Below, in pieces: positions 47,190-56,561 of a stretch of 64,000 nt of DNA; the stretch's first letter is position 1; each line of letters starts with the position of its first letter. The DNA lies in NCBI GenBank assembly GCA_003670575.1, contig QWRD01000001.1:124001-188000 (forward strand), written 5' to 3'. A program made the translations under genes and the position numbers. The stretch comes from Chloroflexota bacterium (GTDB lineage Bacteria > Chloroflexota > Dehalococcoidia > UBA2979). The notes under the pieces were generated by a model. That model worked only from the letters and a program-made list of their open reading frames with translations, had not been told where the DNA came from and did no database searches.

Positions 47190-49277
47190 GTGGGCATCTT
47201 CGTGGGCCTTGCGTGCTCGTTGTCGGGTCCGGGCTTCGGCGCGGCCGAAGATCCGACCGAGCTGCTCGCTACGTCGTTCGAGGCAGGGACAACGGGCTGG
47301 CTCCCGACTGGGGCCGCGACGCTGACCACCAGCGCGAGTCCGCCGCCCCACTCGGGCCTCTTCGCTGCTCGCCTCACGTCGAACGCGGTCGGTCTATTCA
47401 GCACCTCGACCCAGTACTGGCTGGTGCCGACCACTCCGGGTACAACACTGACATTGTCCGCGTGGCTCTCCGACAACGACGCGAACACCAGCAGCGTGAC
47501 ACTCCGACTCGCGTTCGTTGCGAGCGACGGGTCCGCCATTGGCCTCGGCGTACGCGATGCCCCGCTCCCCGGCGGTGACTCCGCGGCGTTCCGCCTCGTC
47601 ACGTTGTCGCAGCGTGCGCCGGCCGATGCTGCGTTCGCCCGTCTGACGGTGTTCGGTACGGCATCCGCGAGCGTTGCAACGCTCGGCATCGATGACGTGC
47701 TGTTGGTCACCGATGACCCGCCAACACCAACCGCGTCCGCAACTGCGACCGCAACGCCGACCGTCGCTCCGACGTCCACCAGCACGGCGGCGCCTACCGT
47801 TATCGGTCCGACGTCTCCCACAATCCCTCTGGCGACATCGACGGCTGTCGCTGCGCCGCAGGTGTTCCTCACGCTCACCAACGGCAACTTCGAAGGCGGG
47901 CTCTACTGCTGGGCGCGGGTAGGCGGCACGGCAGATATATCGGCCGGAGTGATTGGCAGTGGAGCCCCCAGCTTGGCGGCCATCCTGAGTTCGCAGACGG
48001 ATTCCACCAAGTGGCTGGAGCAAACCATCGTGGTCGCCCCAGGCTGGTACGCCGCCAGCGTGCGATTGCGGTTGCAGGGCGAGGCAAGCGCGGGCTGGCT
48101 GCGCATCGCCTGGTACACCTCGATCGACGGCTCGGGGACGCAGACTGCGGTCGTTGACTCGCCACTGCTGCTGGTGACCCACGAGACACGCGAGGTGCGG
48201 CTGGGGCCGGTGGCGGTCCCGGAGGGTGTCCGTAGCGCTCGCGTGCGCATCATGCTCCGTCCGAAGGGCACCGCCGCCGCGTCCATCCTCGTCGATGATG
48301 TGCAGTTCGCGACGACTGCCGCGCCGTCGGCGCCTGTTGCAGCTGCAGTGGTGGTGCCCACACCTGCGGCGCCTCGCGTACCTCGCGTTGTGGCGTCACC
48401 CGCGCCGAGGGTTCAGGCGAGCCCGCCGCGCGCGACGACGCCGACCGACGATGGTGCACAACCCGCCGCGTCCGAGGTTGATGAGCCCGCCGACGATGCC
48501 CTGCCCGGGCAACCAGCGGCGGGTCCGGCCTCGCCGGGGAGTGGGGCCGCACGACCAGCGGCATCCGGTGCCCGCGCGCCGAACCGTTCTCTGCTGCCAT
48601 CGGCGGGCGCTGCTCCCCCGACCTTCGCTCCCTCGATGTTGCGCATCTCGGAGTTGCTGCCGGACCCGGTTCAACCAGGCAATGATGCTGAATACGAGTG
48701 GATCGAAATCGCCAACCTCGGTGATCAGCCCGCCGGACTCGTTGGCCTCTACCTCGCGGACAACGCTGGAGCGATCGAACTGCCGGCGGTGACGCTGCGG
48801 CCGGGGGGCGTATTGGTGGTAGCGGGTGCGCGCGCTCAGGTGCCGGAGGAGAGCGCGTTCTGGCCCGTTGGCGGGATCTCCAACGGTCTGGGCAACGGTG
48901 GCGACCGGCTGGTGCTGTTCCGCGCGGACGGGGCGATGTTGGACGCGCTGTCCTACGGCAGCGACGCGACGTATGACCGCCCGCCGCTCCCGGCCCCGCC
49001 CAGCGGTCGATCACTGGTGCGCAACTTCGCCGACGATGGTTCGCTGTTGAGCGTGGAGGTCGCCGCCAGCCCCTCACCGGGCGTGCTGACGGGCGCGACT
49101 CCGCCTCGGAATCCGAACGCTGCTGCGTCCGATGCTGCAGGGGTGGTCGTGCGTCCGCCCGGTCGACTGGATGCGCTCGCGTGGGTCGCGCTCGGCACGA
49201 TTGCGGCGGGCGCGATTGGGGCGGGAGTTGTGCAGCGGTACCGGGCGTCCGCCAACGGCCCAGGTGGCACGCGCTAG
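47190..49277 (+). CDS. Secreted protein with lamin-tail domain and Pro/Thr linkers
   Basis: This 695-residue protein begins with a short signal sequence containing a lipobox-like GLAC (from GTG 47190; the frame is open back to a TAG at 47121 but without a better start). Two carbohydrate-binding-like beta-sandwich domains (about residues 25-175 and 235-370) are joined by a Thr/Ser/Pro/Ala linker, then a Pro-rich stretch and a lamin-tail domain (ISELLPDPVQPGNDAEYEWIEI, GLYLADNAG, SGRSLVRNFADDGS). A C-terminal helix LAWVALGTIAAGAIGAGVV anchors it. A cell-surface, perhaps nucleic-acid- or glycan-binding, protein. Confidence 0.75.
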   Translation: MGIFVGLACSLSGPGFGAAEDPTELLATSFEAGTTGWLPTGAATLTTSASPPPHSGLFAARLTSNAVGLFSTSTQYWLVPTTPGTTLTLSAWLSDNDANTSSVTLRLAFVASDGSAIGLGVRDAPLPGGDSAAFRLVTLSQRAPADAAFARLTVFGTASASVATLGIDDVLLVTDDPPTPTASATATATPTVAPTSTSTAAPTVIGPTSPTIPLATSTAVAAPQVFLTLTNGNFEGGLYCWARVGGTADISAGVIGSGAPSLAAILSSQTDSTKWLEQTIVVAPGWYAASVRLRLQGEASAGWLRIAWYTSIDGSGTQTAVVDSPLLLVTHETREVRLGPVAVPEGVRSARVRIMLRPKGTAAASILVDDVQFATTAAPSAPVAAAVVVPTPAAPRVPRVVASPAPRVQASPPRATTPTDDGAQPAASEVDEPADDALPGQPAAGPASPGSGAARPAASGARAPNRSLLPSAGAAPPTFAPSMLRISELLPDPVQPGNDAEYEWIEIANLGDQPAGLVGLYLADNAGAIELPAVTLRPGGVLVVAGARAQVPEESAFWPVGGISNGLGNGGDRLVLFRADGAMLDALSYGSDATYDRPPLPAPPSGRSLVRNFADDGSLLSVEVAASPSPGVLTGATPPRNPNAAASDAAGVVVRPPGRLDALAWVALGTIAAGAIGAGVVQRYRASANGPGGTR

Positions 49278-49296
49278 GGGGTCGAGGTGCTGCCGC

Positions 49297-50424
49297 TCAC
49301 CGCTTCACGCCAGTGACCATCGCATCGCCCACCTGTGAGCCCGCGAGCGTGCCGAGTGCGCGCGTGGCATCTTCGAACAGCGGCACGAACGGTTCCATCG
49401 CTCCGCGTGCGAGCAGTTCACGCGCGAAGCGTCGTCCCAGTTCGCCCGGATGAACGGTCGCGCGCGCCTCGGCGAACCCGGCGCGGCGCAGCGCCTCGAT
49501 GAGCGCTGGCGTGCTCCAGCGTTGCAGTTCCACAACCGTCGATGCGCGGGTGTACGGCGCGAGCCGCTCCAGCATCGCGATGCCGAGCGAGTCGTCGAGC
49601 AGCGTCTCGCCGTACGCGCGTCGGCCGACTGCCACCTGCAGCAGCGCTTCCTGGTGCAGGGCCCGCGCTGCCTCGCTGCCATCGAGGATCAACGTGTATC
49701 GACGTTCACGCGGCGGATCCTGTACGCGGCTGACGTAGGAGTAGCACAGGGCGCCGGCCCGCCCCTCGCCAGCCTGCCCGTCTGCGATCGATTCCCAGAG
49801 CAGGACGGTCTCGAACCCGGGCACGCCGAGTCGCCAATCCTGCGAGGAGGCGCGCAGCACTCCGCCGGGCCGCAGCACGCGCAGCGTCTCGCGCAGCACC
49901 GCCTCAGGTGCGCTCGCTTCTTCCAGCGACGAGGCTGCCGTCACCAGGTCGAACGTCGACGCTTCGAACGGCAGTGCCGCGCCGTCACCGACGACGAAGC
50001 GGGCGTTGCCAAGGCCCATGCGCGTCGCATTCGCCGTACAGACTTGTACGCGCAGCGGCGATGGGTCGACGCCGAGCACCAGCAGATCAGGACGTGCCGC
50101 AGCGACCGGGAGGGCAGGCCAACCGTCGCCCGGGCCGATGTCCAGGACACGTTGCGCCCCGGCAGGCGCATGCGCGACGTAGTCCGCGATGCGCGCGGCC
50201 TCCGCCCAGTGCTCCTCGCTCATTGGGCGGTACGGCACGTCCACCAGCGGGAGCTGTCCGCCGCGCTGCCGCGGCATCAGCTCGTACAGCGCGCGAGCAG
50301 AGTCCAGCAGCCGCGGTGCGAGGTGGTCGAGCAGCCATAACTCCACCGCGGTGTACGGCGGGGCCAACATGGCTGCGCCGCCATTCGAGCTGTCGCGTGT
50401 CCGGTCGGGAGGTGGGTTGGTCAC
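49297..50424 (-). CDS. SAM-dependent methyltransferase
   Basis: This 375-residue class I methyltransferase has motif I VLDIGPGDGWPALPVA, motif II LVLGVDPS, and FDLVTAASSLEEA followed by RVLRPGGVLRAS, as in the UbiE/Methyltransf_11 group. Substrate cannot be inferred. The GTG start at 50424 is six bases after the stop of the 35-residue gene. The reverse-strand stop faces the lamin-tail gene. Confidence 0.88.
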   Translation of the reverse strand: MTNPPPDRTRDSSNGGAAMLAPPYTAVELWLLDHLAPRLLDSARALYELMPRQRGGQLPLVDVPYRPMSEEHWAEAARIADYVAHAPAGAQRVLDIGPGDGWPALPVAAARPDLLVLGVDPSPLRVQVCTANATRMGLGNARFVVGDGAALPFEASTFDLVTAASSLEEASAPEAVLRETLRVLRPGGVLRASSQDWRLGVPGFETVLLWESIADGQAGEGRAGALCYSYVSRVQDPPRERRYTLILDGSEAARALHQEALLQVAVGRRAYGETLLDDSLGIAMLERLAPYTRASTVVELQRWSTPALIEALRRAGFAEARATVHPGELGRRFARELLARGAMEPFVPLFEDATRALGTLAGSQVGDAMVTGVKR

Positions 50425-50430
50425 GCGCTG

Positions 50431-50538
50431 CTAGAACGGACTGCCGAGGCGGATCGTCCGCTCAATGGCGTACACCACCAGCATCCCAACGCCGGTGGCG
50501 ATCCACTTCCAGTAGAACCGCCCGGGTTCTTCCAGCAT
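50431..50538 (-). CDS. 35-residue single-pass membrane peptide
   Basis: ATG 50538 is preceded by an excellent GAGGAG seven to ten bases upstream. The product has aromatic RFYWKW, one helix (IATGVGMLVVYAI) and a basic end. It lies between the FAD oxidoreductase and the methyltransferase genes on the same strand, close enough to be in one operon. No family known. Confidence 0.65.
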   Translation of the reverse strand: MLEEPGRFYWKWIATGVGMLVVYAIERTIRLGSPF

Positions 50539-50621
50539 CGCGCACTCTCCTCTGTGTGGTCGCGTAGGCGCATCGCGCCGTGGCGATGCTGTCCGAAGCA
50601 CAGCGTACCGGCCACCGCGCG

Positions 50622-51761
50622 CTATCGCAGCAGCCGCGCGACCTCGGCGGCGATTGGCAGCGATGCGGTCAGGCCCGGCGACTCGATGCCGCCGAGGTGC
50701 ACGTAGCCACGGTTGTGCCAGATCAGGAAGTCGGCCTCCGGCTCGCCGGCAGCGTTCCGCTTCGGGCGATACCCAACCTGGCCGGGCGCGATGTCCTCGG
50801 CCCGCAGTCGTGGAAGCAGCCGCTGCGCCGAAGCGAGGAACTCGTCGCGCCGCGCATCGTCGCTGCGATAGTCCAGGGCGGCGTCGTCCGGCAGCCACTC
50901 GGCGTCGGGCCCAAGATGCAGCGAGCCGTCGGTGTCGATGGTGAGGTGCACCCCCAGGCCGCCGAGGTCATGGCGGGGCAGCGGGTAGACCGGTCGCGAG
51001 ATCGCACGCGCGAACTCGGGCGCGACCACGTCGTAGTAGCGACCTCGGTTCGCGTGTTGTCGCAACGGCGGCTTGGTGGCGTCGCCATCGAGTGAGTAGC
51101 CGAGCGACGCGGCGAGCGCGGGCGCGCCGTGTCCGGCGGCGTTCACGAGTGCGGCGCAGCGCACGGTGGAAACAGCGCCATCCGGGTCGCTCACCTCCAG
51201 TCGAAACGTGTCGTTCAGCCGTTCAACGCGCCGCACCTCGTGCCGGTAGGCGAGTAGCGCACCAGCGGCGCGCGCCGCCGCTTCCAGCGATCGCGCGTAT
51301 CCGATGGCATCGACGATTCCCGTGCTCCCCGAGTACAGCGCGGCGGTGGCGGGCACCTCGGGCTCCATCGCCCGCGCCTCGGCGGCGGTCAGCGCCTCGA
51401 TTGAGGGCACCGCGTTCGCGCGTGCTTGCTGCAGCACCGCGTCCAGAGCGCCGTCACGATCGCCATCGAGCGCGACGATCAGCTTGCCAGTGCGGCGGGC
51501 GGTGACGTGGTGGGCCTCGCACCAGGCGTAGAGCGCGGGATTGCCGGCGATGCAGAGCCGGTGCTTCAGCGAGCCGGTGGCGTAGTAGATCCCCGCGTGT
51601 ATGACGCCGCTGTTGTGCGACGAGGTCTCGCGCGCGTACGCCTCGTGGCGTTCCACCAGCACCACGCTGTGCGTGCGTGCCAGTTCGGCGGCAACGGCGA
51701 GCCCGATCACACCCGCGCCGACAATGACGACATCGGCGTCAACGACGCTATCCGACGTCAC
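50622..51761 (-). CDS. FAD-dependent oxidoreductase, LhgO-like
   Basis: This 379-residue protein starts with the FAD-binding DADVVIVGAGVIGLAVAAELA and has ETSSHNSGVIHAGIYYATGSLK, EGIVDxxG-like STGIVDAIGYARSL and NAAGHGA; the HNSGVIHAGIYY string is typical of L-2-hydroxyglutarate oxidase/dehydrogenase (LhgO) within the DAO superfamily. GTG 51761 lies just downstream of the nucleotidyltransferase stop; no strong ribosome-binding site is seen. Confidence 0.85.
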   Translation of the reverse strand: MTSDSVVDADVVIVGAGVIGLAVAAELARTHSVVLVERHEAYARETSSHNSGVIHAGIYYATGSLKHRLCIAGNPALYAWCEAHHVTARRTGKLIVALDGDRDGALDAVLQQARANAVPSIEALTAAEARAMEPEVPATAALYSGSTGIVDAIGYARSLEAAARAAGALLAYRHEVRRVERLNDTFRLEVSDPDGAVSTVRCAALVNAAGHGAPALAASLGYSLDGDATKPPLRQHANRGRYYDVVAPEFARAISRPVYPLPRHDLGGLGVHLTIDTDGSLHLGPDAEWLPDDAALDYRSDDARRDEFLASAQRLLPRLRAEDIAPGQVGYRPKRNAAGEPEADFLIWHNRGYVHLGGIESPGLTASLPIAAEVARLLR

Positions 51762-51781
51762 GTGCGGCGTTGGGGAGGGCG

Positions 51782-52795
51782 TCAGGCCACGCTCACGATC
51801 TCGCCCGTCGTCGTGATCACCACGTCGTGCTGCTCGATGCCGCGCAGGGTCGCGCCCGGCGCGACGAGTGCGCGTTCGAGGTGCACATCGCGCAGGTCGG
51901 CGTCGTCCGCGATGACCACGCCGGGGCCGAGCACGCAATTCTCGATGCGCACGCCGCTGCCGAGCAGCACGGGGCCACGCAATTGCGAGCGCAGCACCTG
52001 CGTCCCGCTGCCAGCCGCAGCCACGCCATCGATCGTCGAGTCCGTGCTCTCGAACGGCACCGCGACCAGATCCGTGAGCAGTTCCAGTTGTGCCGCCAGC
52101 AGCCCACCCAGCGCGCCGCCGTCCATCCACGCACCCTCGAACACGCGCCCGCCCACCGGGAGGCCCTCATTGAGCAGCGCGGCGATCGTGCCGGTCAGAT
52201 CGTGCTCGCCTTTCGGCGTGATCACCGGGTTCGTGCGCACGCGCTCGACGGCCTCCGGCGCGAGCAGCCAGAGCCCCACGCACGCGAGGTTGGAGCGCGG
52301 CTGCTGCGGCTTCTCCTCCAACGCGGTGATGCGGTCGCCATCTAGCAGCGCGATGCCCATCTGCTGCGGCCGGTCGGTGGTGTGCAGCGGCAGCCACGCC
52401 ACCGCGTCGCTCTGCATGAACGCCTCGAGTTGACTGGCGAGGTCGCCGCCGCGCAGCACCGTATCCACAGCGAGCACCACGACTGTGCGCCCATCGAGTT
52501 GCGTACCGACCGATGCCAGCGCGTCACCAGGCCCGAGCGGCTGTGGTTGCTCGGCGAGGGTCACGGTGGTGCCGGGCGGGGCGGCGGCCAGCGCCACCGG
52601 TCCGGTGCGGCTGTCCCCACCTCCGGTGACGACCACCAGCTCATCGATGCCCATGCTCGCCAGCAGTTCCAGCCCGTACGCGACCAGCGGGCGGTTCAGC
52701 AGCGGTACCATCGCCTTGGAGAGCGCAGGGGTCAGGGGTTGCAGGCGGGTGCCCAGTCCCCCGGTCAGCAACACACCCAGTGGCCGATCGCTCAT
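51782..52795 (-). CDS. NDP-sugar pyrophosphorylase-type nucleotidyltransferase
   Basis: This 337-residue protein has the nucleotide-binding LTGGLGTRLQPLTPALSKAMVPLLNRPLVAY and a C-terminal left-handed beta-helix-like tail (GPVLLGSGVRIENCVLGPGVVIADDADLRDV). It activates a sugar phosphate with a nucleotide, as in glucose- or mannose-1-phosphate nucleotidyltransferases; no sugar genes nearby define which. GAGGGGAG precedes ATG 52795. Confidence 0.88.
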   Translation of the reverse strand: MSDRPLGVLLTGGLGTRLQPLTPALSKAMVPLLNRPLVAYGLELLASMGIDELVVVTGGGDSRTGPVALAAAPPGTTVTLAEQPQPLGPGDALASVGTQLDGRTVVVLAVDTVLRGGDLASQLEAFMQSDAVAWLPLHTTDRPQQMGIALLDGDRITALEEKPQQPRSNLACVGLWLLAPEAVERVRTNPVITPKGEHDLTGTIAALLNEGLPVGGRVFEGAWMDGGALGGLLAAQLELLTDLVAVPFESTDSTIDGVAAAGSGTQVLRSQLRGPVLLGSGVRIENCVLGPGVVIADDADLRDVHLERALVAPGATLRGIEQHDVVITTTGEIVSVA

Positions 52796-52972
52796 TGCCG
52801 CGCTCCCCTCATCGAATGCTGCGCCGACTATATGGTGAGCCGTGGGTGACGGCGATACGGCATTCCCATGATGCGCGCTGTCACGCACGCCATGCCGAGC
52901 CGCGCCGGGAGCGCCGAGGCGAGGAGCAGGCTCCGGAGATCGCGCGGCGTTGTGACGGCTTGCGGGTGGCCC

Positions 52973-52978
52973 CACAAT
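52973..52978 (+). promoter_or_regulatory. Leaderless promoter of the ClpS-like operon
   Basis: CACAAT, six bases, then GTG 52985. The spacing matches the other leaderless starts, although the first base departs from TANNNT. Confidence 0.45.
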
Positions 52979-52984
52979 GGGCGC

Positions 52985-53332
52985 GTGGCAGGCGTTTCAC
53001 CCCATCTCCCCGGCCGCGTGGCCTCCCCAGACCGCAACGACGAGCAGGCATCCGATCCGGTGCTGGACCGCCGCTACCACCTCGTGCTGCTCGACGACGA
53101 CGATCACAGCTACGGTTATGTCATCGAGTTGCTCGGCCGCGTGTTCGGGTATGGCGTCGAGAAGTCATACACGCTCGCGTGCATCGTCGACGCCGAGGGG
53201 CGCGTGATCGTGGAGACTGGGAGCCACGACGAGGTGGACCGGCACCAGCGCGCGATTCACGCGTTCGGCCCCGATCCGCGCATCCCGCACTGCAAGGGCT
53301 CGATGTCCGCGGTCGTTGAGCCAGCGCGATGA
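52985..53332 (+). CDS. ClpS-like adaptor with altered substrate pocket
   Basis: This 115-residue protein has a ClpS core: YHLVLLDDDDHSYGYVIELLGRVFGYGVEKSYTLACIVD and AIHAFGPDPRIPHCKGSMSAVVEP. ClpS delivers N-degron proteins to ClpAP/ClpCP. In this copy the pocket triplet NDD is DDD and the histidine on the second helix (as in EAHTHG of the other copy) is replaced by VDAEG, so amino-terminal recognition should differ. The start GTG is set by homology and promoter. Its stop overlaps the ligase start (ATGA at 53329-53332). Confidence 0.85.
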   Translation: MAGVSPHLPGRVASPDRNDEQASDPVLDRRYHLVLLDDDDHSYGYVIELLGRVFGYGVEKSYTLACIVDAEGRVIVETGSHDEVDRHQRAIHAFGPDPRIPHCKGSMSAVVEPAR

Positions 53333-54897
53333 CTACTCCTCCCGCGAGCGATCGCGGCGGCCCGCTCAACCTCGCGCGCGCCTGCATCGAGGCGCACGCC
53401 ACTGATCCCGCGAGCGCAGCCCGACCGGCGCTCACGTTCGTCGATGTCAGCGTCGTCGACGCGGAGCGCGTGTCGACGTGGACGTACGCCGAACTGTGGG
53501 CGGAGGTGCAGCGCATCGCGCACGGCCTGCTCGCGCTCGGCCTAGTGCCCGGCGATCGCGTGCTGATTCGCCTGCCGCACTCGCCCGCGTACGCGTTCGC
53601 GTTCTTCGGCGCGAACCTCGCAGGGCTCGTACCGATCCCGGCCTCGCCGCAACTCACGGACGAGGAAGCGCGCATGTTGGCCACGGACTCCGATGCACGC
53701 GGGCTGATTGCCTCGGAGGGCGCCAGCCTCGCTGAGTTCGCTGGACTCGTGGTTACGGAGGCGCAACTCGCCATGCTGGTAGTGCCGCCCGGGGCGGATG
53801 CGCTCCCGGAGACGCGCGCCGAGGATCCGGCGTACCTGCTCTACACCTCCGGCACCACCGCGCGTCCGAAGGGCGTGCTACACGCGCAGCGTGTGGTGCG
53901 CGGGCGCGACCTGATGCGAGGCGACGCCTGGGAGGCGATCGGCGCAGACGACACCACGTTGCATGCGGGCGCACTGAACTGGTCGTACACCATGGGCGTC
54001 GGGCTCATGGATCCGTGGGCCGCGGGCGCGCATGCGGTACTGGTCTCCGGTGGTGTGGAGCCTGCAGCGTGGCCCTCGATCCTGGAACGTCACCGCGTGA
54101 CCGTGTTCGCGGCTGTGCCCACCGTGTACCGCCAGTTGCTGAAGTACGGCCGCCCGGAAGACTTCGACCTCCGTGCGCTGCGCCACGGGCTCTGCGCCGG
54201 TGAGGCGCTGACCCCTGCCGTCGCGCAGGAGTGGACGGCCCGCACCGGCAAGCCGCTGTACGAATCGCTCGGCATGACCGAGGTGAGCACCTACGTCTCC
54301 AGCGGCCCGGCGGTACCGGTGCGCCTCGGCTCCCCGGGCCGCGCGCAACCGGGCCGGCGCATCGCCGTGCTCCGAGAGGACGACGACGAGGCTGGCGATA
54401 CGCCGCTGCCCCCGGGCGAGGTGGGACTGCTGGCGGTGCATCGCTCTGACCCCGGTCTGATGCTGGGCTACTGGCGTCGGCCGGAAGAGGAGGCCGCCGT
54501 CTTCCGCGGCGACTGGTTCTGCGGCGGCGACCGCGCAGCCATCGATGCGGACGGCTACCTGTGGTTCCACGGCCGGGCGGACGACGTGATGAAATCGTTT
54601 GGCTACCGGCTCTCCCCGGTGGAGATCGAGGCGGCGCTCGCCTCGTGTCCCGGTGTCGCCGAGGTGGCGGTCGTGGGGCTCGCCATCGATGCGGAGCGCA
54701 CGTTGGTCACGGCGTGCATCGTCCCGCAGCCCGGTGAGCTGCCGAGCGAGGCGACGCTGCGCGCGCACGCGGCGGCGCACCTCGCCGGGTACAAGCAGCC
54801 ACACCAGTACCGCGTGGTCGAGTCGTTGCCACGCACGGCGAACGGCAAGGTGCTGCGGCGTGTGCTGATCGAACGCCTCGCGGCAGAACCTGCGTGA
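53329..54897 (+). CDS. Acyl/aryl-CoA ligase of the ANL superfamily
   Basis: This 522-residue adenylate-forming enzyme has YLLYTSGTTARPKGVLHAQ (A3 P-loop), LCAGEALTP, ESLGMTEVSTYVSSG, GDRAAIDADGYLWFHGRADDVMKSFGYRLSP and the catalytic lysine in RTANGKVLRR. It resembles benzoate/acetyl-type CoA ligases; the acid it activates is unknown. It sits between two ClpS-type genes with four-base overlaps at both ends, so all three are coupled. Confidence 0.9.
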   Translation: MTTPPASDRGGPLNLARACIEAHATDPASAARPALTFVDVSVVDAERVSTWTYAELWAEVQRIAHGLLALGLVPGDRVLIRLPHSPAYAFAFFGANLAGLVPIPASPQLTDEEARMLATDSDARGLIASEGASLAEFAGLVVTEAQLAMLVVPPGADALPETRAEDPAYLLYTSGTTARPKGVLHAQRVVRGRDLMRGDAWEAIGADDTTLHAGALNWSYTMGVGLMDPWAAGAHAVLVSGGVEPAAWPSILERHRVTVFAAVPTVYRQLLKYGRPEDFDLRALRHGLCAGEALTPAVAQEWTARTGKPLYESLGMTEVSTYVSSGPAVPVRLGSPGRAQPGRRIAVLREDDDEAGDTPLPPGEVGLLAVHRSDPGLMLGYWRRPEEEAAVFRGDWFCGGDRAAIDADGYLWFHGRADDVMKSFGYRLSPVEIEAALASCPGVAEVAVVGLAIDAERTLVTACIVPQPGELPSEATLRAHAAAHLAGYKQPHQYRVVESLPRTANGKVLRRVLIERLAAEPA

Positions 54898-55244
54898 CGA
54901 CGAGTCATACCCGCATGACCACCCACACCCCAGCGCGCGCGCCAACACAGGCGCCGATGCAGACTCCGGGTACTGGCACGGGCGGGCGCACTCGACCGAT
55001 CGAGGAGACGCTCCCGCCGTACCGTGTCCTGCTGCACAACGATGACGTGAACGAGATGCGGCACGTGGTACGCGCACTCTTGGAGAGCGTGCCCGAGCTC
55101 ACTACCGAGCGTGCCGCCGAGATCATGATCGAGGCGCACACGCATGGTATGGCCGAGGTTATCCGCTGCCCGCTGGAGCGCGCAGAACTCTACCGCGACC
55201 GCCTGCACACCTTTGGCCTCATCGCGACGATCGAGCGGGCCTAG
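54894..55244 (+). CDS. clpS: ClpS: ATP-dependent Clp protease adaptor
   Basis: This 116-residue ClpS has a Thr/Pro-rich N-terminal extension (residues 1-37), then PPYRVLLHNDDVNEMRHVVRALL with the NDD pocket and IMIEAHTHGMAEVI with the pocket histidine, so it should bind N-degrons normally. GTG 54894 overlaps the ligase stop; ATG 54915 is a possible later start. It is the second ClpS-type gene in the operon. Confidence 0.9.
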   Translation: MTTSHTRMTTHTPARAPTQAPMQTPGTGTGGRTRPIEETLPPYRVLLHNDDVNEMRHVVRALLESVPELTTERAAEIMIEAHTHGMAEVIRCPLERAELYRDRLHTFGLIATIERA

Positions 55245-55360
55245 CGGCGTCAGGCGGGCAGGACTTCCGCCGTCTCCCGCCTCGCCCTATCCTGTGCGTC
55301 TCAGCCTCGGCTCCTGCAGTGGGGCCGAGGGATATGGCCTGCGTGCGAGTGGGAGACACG

Positions 55361-56416
55361 ATGTACCGAGCACAAATCGTCGGCGCGACGGGATACGGCG
55401 GGCTCGGCATCCTCGAGCTGTTGTTGGGCCACCCCCAGTTCGAGATCGCCTCGCTGGTCGCGCGCGACGACGCAGGCCGGCGCATCGACGAGGTGTACCC
55501 GCACCTCGCCTCCCGCTGCGAGTTGGTGGTGCAGGCTCCCGACGCGGCGAGCGTGGGCGCGGACTGCGACGTTGTGATCTTCGCCACCCCGGACCGCGTC
55601 GCGATGGGCCATGCCGCTGCGCTCGTGGGCGCTGGCGTGCGCTTCATCGACTACTCGGGCGACTTTCGCTTCCCAACCACGCAGGCGTATGCGGAGTACG
55701 CGGCGGCTCACCCCTCGATCGCCGATCCCGGTCACGGCGCGGAGGCGCTCCTGGGTCGCGCGGTGTACGGGGTGCCCGAGCTGTTCGGGGACCGTGTGGC
55801 AGATGCGCCGATCGTGGGTAACCCCGGCTGCTTCGCGGCGGGCATGATCATCGGGCTGGCGCCGGTCTTCGCCGACGGCCTCGTGCTTGAAGGCGAGGTG
55901 CTCGTCGACGCGCTCACTGGATCGTCGGGCGCAGGCAAGAAGCCCGCGCCGCTGCAGCACTTCTCGCACCTGAATGACAACGTGGTGCCGTACCGGGTGT
56001 TCAACCACCAGCACGTCACTGAGACGGCGCAGACGCTGGGCGCGCTGTCCGGTGCGCCCGCCACCGTCCACTTCGTGCCGCACCTCCTGAGCACGACTCG
56101 AGGCATCCTCTGCACGATGCATGTCCGCCTGACTCGGTCGATCACCAAGGCCGCCCTGCTGGAGCGCTACCGGGAGTTCTACGCCGGTCAGCCGTTTGTG
56201 CGGGTGCTGAACACCCCGCCAACGCTGAAGGGGACGGCTGGCTCCAACTATTGCGACATCTCCACGGAGATATCCGGCGACGGGAAGCGGGCGGTCATCA
56301 TCTCCTCGATCGACAACCTACTGAAGGGCCAGAGCGGGACCGCGATGCAGAACGTGAACCTCATGTTCGGCCTGGATCCGCGCGCCGGCCTCGAGCGCGG
56401 CCCGATCTACCCGTAG
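55361..56416 (+). CDS. argC: N-acetyl-gamma-glutamyl-phosphate reductase
   Basis: ArgC reduces N-acetylglutamyl phosphate in arginine synthesis. The 351-residue protein has YRAQIVGATGYGGLGILELL (NADP fold), the catalytic cysteine in VGNPGCFAAG, SGSSGAGKKP-like TGSSGAGKKPAP and FVPHLLSTTRGIL. GGGAGA directly ahead of ATG 55361 sets the start; a TATCCT at 55288-55293 is the probable -10. No other arg gene is adjacent, so it is a scattered or lysine-type pathway gene; a LysW-lysine role is possible. Confidence 0.92.
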   Translation: MYRAQIVGATGYGGLGILELLLGHPQFEIASLVARDDAGRRIDEVYPHLASRCELVVQAPDAASVGADCDVVIFATPDRVAMGHAAALVGAGVRFIDYSGDFRFPTTQAYAEYAAAHPSIADPGHGAEALLGRAVYGVPELFGDRVADAPIVGNPGCFAAGMIIGLAPVFADGLVLEGEVLVDALTGSSGAGKKPAPLQHFSHLNDNVVPYRVFNHQHVTETAQTLGALSGAPATVHFVPHLLSTTRGILCTMHVRLTRSITKAALLERYREFYAGQPFVRVLNTPPTLKGTAGSNYCDISTEISGDGKRAVIISSIDNLLKGQSGTAMQNVNLMFGLDPRAGLERGPIYP

Positions 56417-56561
56417 CGCCGTCAGCCGACCTCGGCCGCGCTGCCGCCGGTTGTCTCGCACGCTCCCCGTCGGTTCGCCGGCTTCGAGGTGTGCGGATGC
56501 AACGGATCGCGGGCGGCATCGTTACACCCTTCGTAACCACGAGCGAAGGGATGATTCGACG

